Under the pieces are notes generated by a model. It was not told where the DNA came from. It saw only the letters and a program-made list of their open reading frames with translations, and ran no database searches. From the NCBI GenBank assembly GCA_027596945.1, contig JADGJH010000765.1, positions 1 to 14,674 of the forward strand: a stretch of DNA of 14,674 bases, read 5' to 3'. Positions 7,506-14,674 of the stretch are shown piece by piece. The translations under genes and the position numbers were made by a program. This stretch comes from Physocladia obscura (lineage: Eukaryota; Chytridiomycota; Chytridiomycetes; Chytridiales; Chytriomycetaceae). How positions within the stretch are numbered: the first letter of the stretch is position 1; every line of letters begins with the position of its first letter.

Positions 7506-8922
7506 TTAAAGCAGCGACTCTCTAATCTCCTTTTCATCAACATAATACCTCAGATCCAGAATCGCACTCCGCAGCTTATTGTGCATGTCTGGGTCCTTGT
7601 CCATCTTGAACAGCCCCATCAATTCAGGCATTCCCATTTTCAGCAACGTCGCTCCAGTGATGCCTTGCGCTAAATTGAAAAAAAAAAAAAAGAAAAAAGG
7701 AGAAAAAAACATCAGGAATAAGCATATATTCTTTTCTTTCCAGAACAAATTTAAACTCACCTCCAACAATCTTTCGCACTTCTTCTTCTCCCATACTCGT
7801 CTCCAAGCCGTCATTGCCGTTTCCGTTGCCGCCGTTGCCAACCCGACATGAATACGCCACCCAAATCCCGACATGTGTGACGCTCCAGCGCTTCGGGTCG
7901 TCAGGGATTTTGAGCATGATTGAAATCAGTTCTTGACGGCGCGGTGCGTCCATTTCCACACCTGTGAAGCGCCCTTTGCCTTTCTTGTCTTTGACATCGA
8001 CGTCAGCACTCATGAGTTCGATTTTTTGTTCGAGCAGCGGGTCAAGGTGTGGTGATGATGATGAGGAGGAGGATGGTAGTGGTGGTTGTGGCTGTGATAG
8101 TTGTGTTGTTGCAAGGTGGGGAGTGTGTGGTCGCATTCTTGCGATTGCAGCAGAGAAGAGGGACTGTTTCGGTTGTTGTTGTTGTTGTTGTTGTTGTTGA
8201 TGCTGTAGCGGAGGAGGTGATGATGATGGTGTCGGTGGTTGTTGTTGCGGGTGCTGTGATGTATTGTAATTGATTTCGGTCTTGTTGGCATTTACAGACA
8301 GCAGTTCATTTCGCTCGCTCAGTTCGTTATTTCGCCCACTTAGCTCGTTTTTTTGTTCAGTCAATTTGTTATTCTGTTCACTCAACGCAGTCCGCCCTCT
8401 CAGTCCGCTTAGCCCGCTGCTCTGTCCACTGAACTCATTTGGCTCCATTACTAACTCACGCAATTCTATTCGATCTGCTTGGATTCTCTGCTGTTCATCG
8501 TGCAGTAACTGTTGCTCTCGATGCCTTTCATTGTCAAGCGCTTCGTTTCGCTCATTCAGCTCCTGAGCCTTACGCAGTTTTTCTTTGCGGTGGCGTCGGA
8601 ACGTCAAGACATAAACGAGAATGGCTAGAAGGGCTAGTATGGCGCCAAGCACAATGCCAGTAATTACGCCCGAGCTGAGACTTCCACTATTGCTGTTATT
8701 GCTGTCAGTAATGGAGCTGGTCGTACTATTGTTATTGGCAGCTTGGTTGAAGTTGTTGAGGAGATGCTTGATAGAAGTGCTGGTGCTAGTATGGCTTGCG
8801 ACAGGAATTTTCGAGCTGATAGATTTAGCATTTTTGCTTGTACCTGGGGCTGATGAAAAGGTTGTCTGCCGAGATTTTGATGTCGTTTGTGTTTGCGGAG
8901 ATGACTGGGTGGTGCTGCTCAT
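7506..8922 (-). CDS. Single-pass membrane protein with heptad repeats and C-terminal SAM domain
   Basis: Two exons, 8922-7761 and 7669-7506, with a 91-bp intron (GTGAGT...TTTAG), encode 441 aa. The first in-frame ATG is at 8922; the frame is open further upstream but without an ATG. Residues 1-84 are Ser/Thr/Asn-rich and have no signal peptide. A transmembrane segment at ~85-108 (VITGIVLGAILALLAILVYV) is followed by RRHRKEKLRK, predicting an N-outside, C-inside topology. Residues ~115-208 are charged and helical and include four exact-length heptads (179-206). PolyQ (242-250) and poly-Ser/Pro segments follow. The C terminus (~345-430) matches a SAM domain: WSVTHVGIWVAYS, a Gly/Asn-rich insertion, then GITGATLLKMGMPELMGLF and a final helix. 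SAM domains mediate protein oligomerisation, so a plasma-membrane sensor or scaffold is plausible. The exact role is unknown. Confidence 0.8.
8173..8199 (-). repeat. Nine-unit CAA tract encoding polyglutamine
   Basis: Nine perfect TTG triplets on the plus strand read as CAA on the coding strand of the SAM-domain gene, at residues ~242-250. It is a perfect trinucleotide microsatellite and may vary in length between strains. Confidence 0.85.
8305..8388 (-). repeat. Four tandem 21-bp units encoding a heptad repeat
   Basis: Exactly 84 bp made of four diverged 21-bp units, encoding ALSEQNN, KLTEQKN, ELSGRNN and ELSERNE (residues 179-206). Each unit places Leu at the same position, suggesting coiled-coil growth by tandem duplication. 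More degenerate units may continue upstream toward residue 165. Confidence 0.75.
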
Positions 8923-9250
8923 TTCACGAGAGAAATTCAATTCGAAAAGTTTTGCTGGCCAAAAAATTAATAGGGATATTTTGAGCCAAAGTGGATGATT
9001 TGGATTCTCAAAACAGGCTGAAGAGAGTCGAGACAGCAAAGAGTACAGAGTACAGCAATGAGAGTTGACTGCCTGGTTGATTGCATTTTTATCACCTGTT
9101 TTCACTTTGGTTGCTGATGGTTTGGTCAAAACGGCATGCGGGAGATGAAGGTGGATTGTTCACAAATACGGTTGTTAAAATATCTGGTTGCAGATTTTCG
9201 GACATTTGCTTTCAGAAAGGAAACCAAACAAAAAGAAGGGAAAAGCGAAG
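8923..9250. promoter_or_regulatory. Divergent promoter between the SAM-domain gene and MCM4
   Basis: These 328 bp separate the two head-to-head ATG codons (8922 minus, 9251 plus). Both genes must be driven from here. No TATA box or MluI cell-cycle box (ACGCGT) is present. A short direct repeat (GAGTACA twice near 9035-9055) is visible. Frames on both strands stay open through parts of the region, but none has an ATG joined to either protein. Confidence 0.6.
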
Positions 9251-13129
<3,879 letters not shown>

Positions 13130-13155
13130 TTATCCTTCTTTTTCTCTTTTGTTTC

Positions 13156-13161
13156 AATAAA
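13156..13161 (+). terminator. AATAAA poly(A) signal of MCM4
   Basis: Exact AATAAA 26 bp after the MCM4 stop, preceded by a pyrimidine-rich stretch. Cleavage would fall close to or within the 5' leader of the next gene, whose ATG is at 13194. Confidence 0.6.
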
Positions 13162-13193
13162 TAATTTTTGATGGACTTGCTAAACAGTTTTTT

Positions 13194-14674
13194 ATGGAAG
13201 AACAGAAAATAACCATCACAGAGCTGGCAGCACAAAATCAACACACCAAAGAGGAATCCAGCGGTATTACAATTCCAATCACGGTTGTTGTCACAGGGAT
13301 TATGTTGGTCGCGTTGGTTGTTGTAACCCTTCCAATAGCAATAATTCTCGCGACAACTAGTGCCCAAGCCATTTCCGAAACCTCTAGTATGGTGATCACT
13401 CAGTCCGTTCACGGAATTGCTGACAATTTACAAGGAGTTTTGAATATCCCGTTGAAGTACTTTTTATTTATTTATTTGAAAAAAGCGATATTGTTGATAT
13501 ATTTTTATTTTTATTTTTGCACAGAATAAACAATGTTTTGACAAAAGATCCGCATTTGATAACCGCAGTCATGAACAACACAGCAAATATACAAAATGAG
13601 ACTGACCTATTCATAACAATATACAATGTTGCGAGCTGTTCGCAACAAATCAGTTCCGTCAGTTGCATAAGATATCCCGTAGATGGAGTCGAAGCGCATC
13701 CAACTAGCTATTTGGCTGTATTCACAACTTACACGAACGATACTTTGACAAGTTTGTTTCGCGTTTGGTGGGATTCTGCATTGAATTTGACAGCACAGCA
13801 GTCTATTTTCGATTTTAAAACTAATAAATTTGGCCCGCCTACATTGTATAAACCAACTGTTAGTTGGAAATCAAATATCATTAATCAAGTCGGTTAGTTT
13901 TGATCTTTTTATTTTTAAAATTTTTTAAGGAGAAATTTTTCTTATATAGCATACCAGCACATGTTCACGAATCCGAATAGCTCTCAACCGTTTTTTAATA
14001 TTGGCACTGGCGCGGTACCAAAAAATATTTTTCATAAAAAAAACTAAAAAGAAACAACCAAAAACCAACTTATAGGGCAGGTTGGTGGCAAAAATTAGTC
14101 AAATGCATCTAGACGCAACAATATCACCCAACCCGCTTTTCATTTGCAATATTGCCTACGACGTGGAACTGTCAATTGGAGTGTTTTTCCGTTCCCTCAG
14201 CGTGACAGCAAATTCCCGAATCTTTTTGATTGAAACAAGCACCGGATACCTTCTTGGCACGTCGCTCGGAAACACGTCGTATGTCAACGTGACTGATCCG
14301 CAACAGACCATGATACGCGTGAAACCAGAGCAGAATTCGGATCTGTACTCGAGGCTTGTTGCGCAGACTCTTCTTGCGCGGTATGTGTCGTATGCTGATA
14401 TTTTCAATTCCGGAGAAATTGTATCGTTTCAGACGACTATTAGTGACGGGAGTTTGTGGATTATCTCGACGGTTTTAATTTTATTTTTTTCTTCGTGTTG
14501 TTATTTATTTGCCTATTATTATTAATATTATTTTGTTAATTTTATATTCCCCACAAATTCCAATGCCAACGCCGCAGATTTATCTTGTCAATCCTAATAA
14601 TTGGTTGCTTGTTGTCGCAATGCCCAGGTTCAAAAAACTATACAAAAAAAAAGTTAAAAAATTTAATAAAAAAA
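13194..14674 (+). CDS. Membrane sensor with Cache-like extracellular domain, 3' part outside window
   Basis: Five exons are visible: 13194-13456, 13525-13892, 13950-14014, 14076-14471 and 14578-14627. A donor AG|GTTCAA opens an intron that runs off the window. The visible part encodes ~380 aa. Residues 1-24 are polar, and a strong transmembrane segment spans ~25-54. The following region has at least seven N-x-S/T sequons (for example NNT, NET, NDT, NLT, NSS, NTS, NVT) and thus looks extracellular. Its architecture, a long helix after the membrane, then LIETSTGYLLGTS and a final DGSLWIIST...NPNNWLLVVAMPR block, resembles double-Cache sensors upstream of histidine kinases or nucleotide cyclases. 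A second membrane segment and the effector domain should lie downstream. Only 64 bp separate its ATG from the MCM4 stop. Family assignment is by pattern; the output domain is unknown. The exon 4/5 junction is the least certain. Confidence 0.7.

Noticed and set aside
8049..8273. Plus-strand frames full of Met/Val and Cys over the SAM gene
   Set aside because: They are the antisense reading of the polyQ and poly-Ser codons of the minus-strand gene and have no independent support.
8923..9129. N-terminal extension of the SAM gene to 9129
   Set aside because: The extended frame begins with TTG and has no ATG before 8922, so it is unlikely to be used as a start in a eukaryote.

Overview
This is eukaryotic nuclear DNA, most likely from a chytrid-type (early-diverging) fungus. 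Genes carry many short introns of about 50-190 bp, with GT...AG ends and often degenerate donors. They are tightly packed and use AATAAA-type poly(A) signals. The taxonomic call is an inference from gene style; nothing in the window proves the lineage.

The window has two halves. Positions 1 to about 5,240 are an AT-rich, CpG-depleted graveyard of mobile elements. It holds the 3' end of an unidentified plus-strand reading frame (1-129), a broken DD34E Tc1/mariner-IS630 transposase (minus, 150-1196), a pair of ~300-bp inverted repeats with TGTTG...CAACA ends (1744-2346 and 3708-4019), and a broken PIF/Harbinger transposase with its own intron (minus, ~4441-5213). The left inverted-repeat arm is interrupted by a CpG-bearing 270-bp insert. 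In-frame stops in the transposases are often TGA where a CGA arginine codon would fit, as expected from CpG deamination.

From about 5,250 onward CpG is normal and host genes follow each other closely. On the minus strand are a tropomodulin-like leucine-rich-repeat protein (5291-6925, five exons) and a single-pass membrane protein with a cytoplasmic heptad repeat, polyQ and a C-terminal SAM domain (7506-8922, two exons). A 328-bp divergent promoter separates the latter from the plus-strand gene for the replicative helicase subunit MCM4 (9251-13129, eleven exons, 1,006 aa). Only 64 bp after the MCM4 stop, another plus-strand gene begins (13194 to beyond the window end). It encodes a membrane sensor with an N-terminal transmembrane segment and a glycosylation-rich, Cache-like extracellular domain.

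Exon boundaries were derived by hand from splice-site consensus, reading-frame continuity and family conservation; all phases add up for every host gene. The most interesting point is the junction at ~5.22-5.30 kb. The LRR gene appears to have lost its final capping exon where the Harbinger relic abuts it, leaving a splice donor facing transposon sequence. I saw no RNA genes, CRISPR arrays or obviously new defence or metabolic system.
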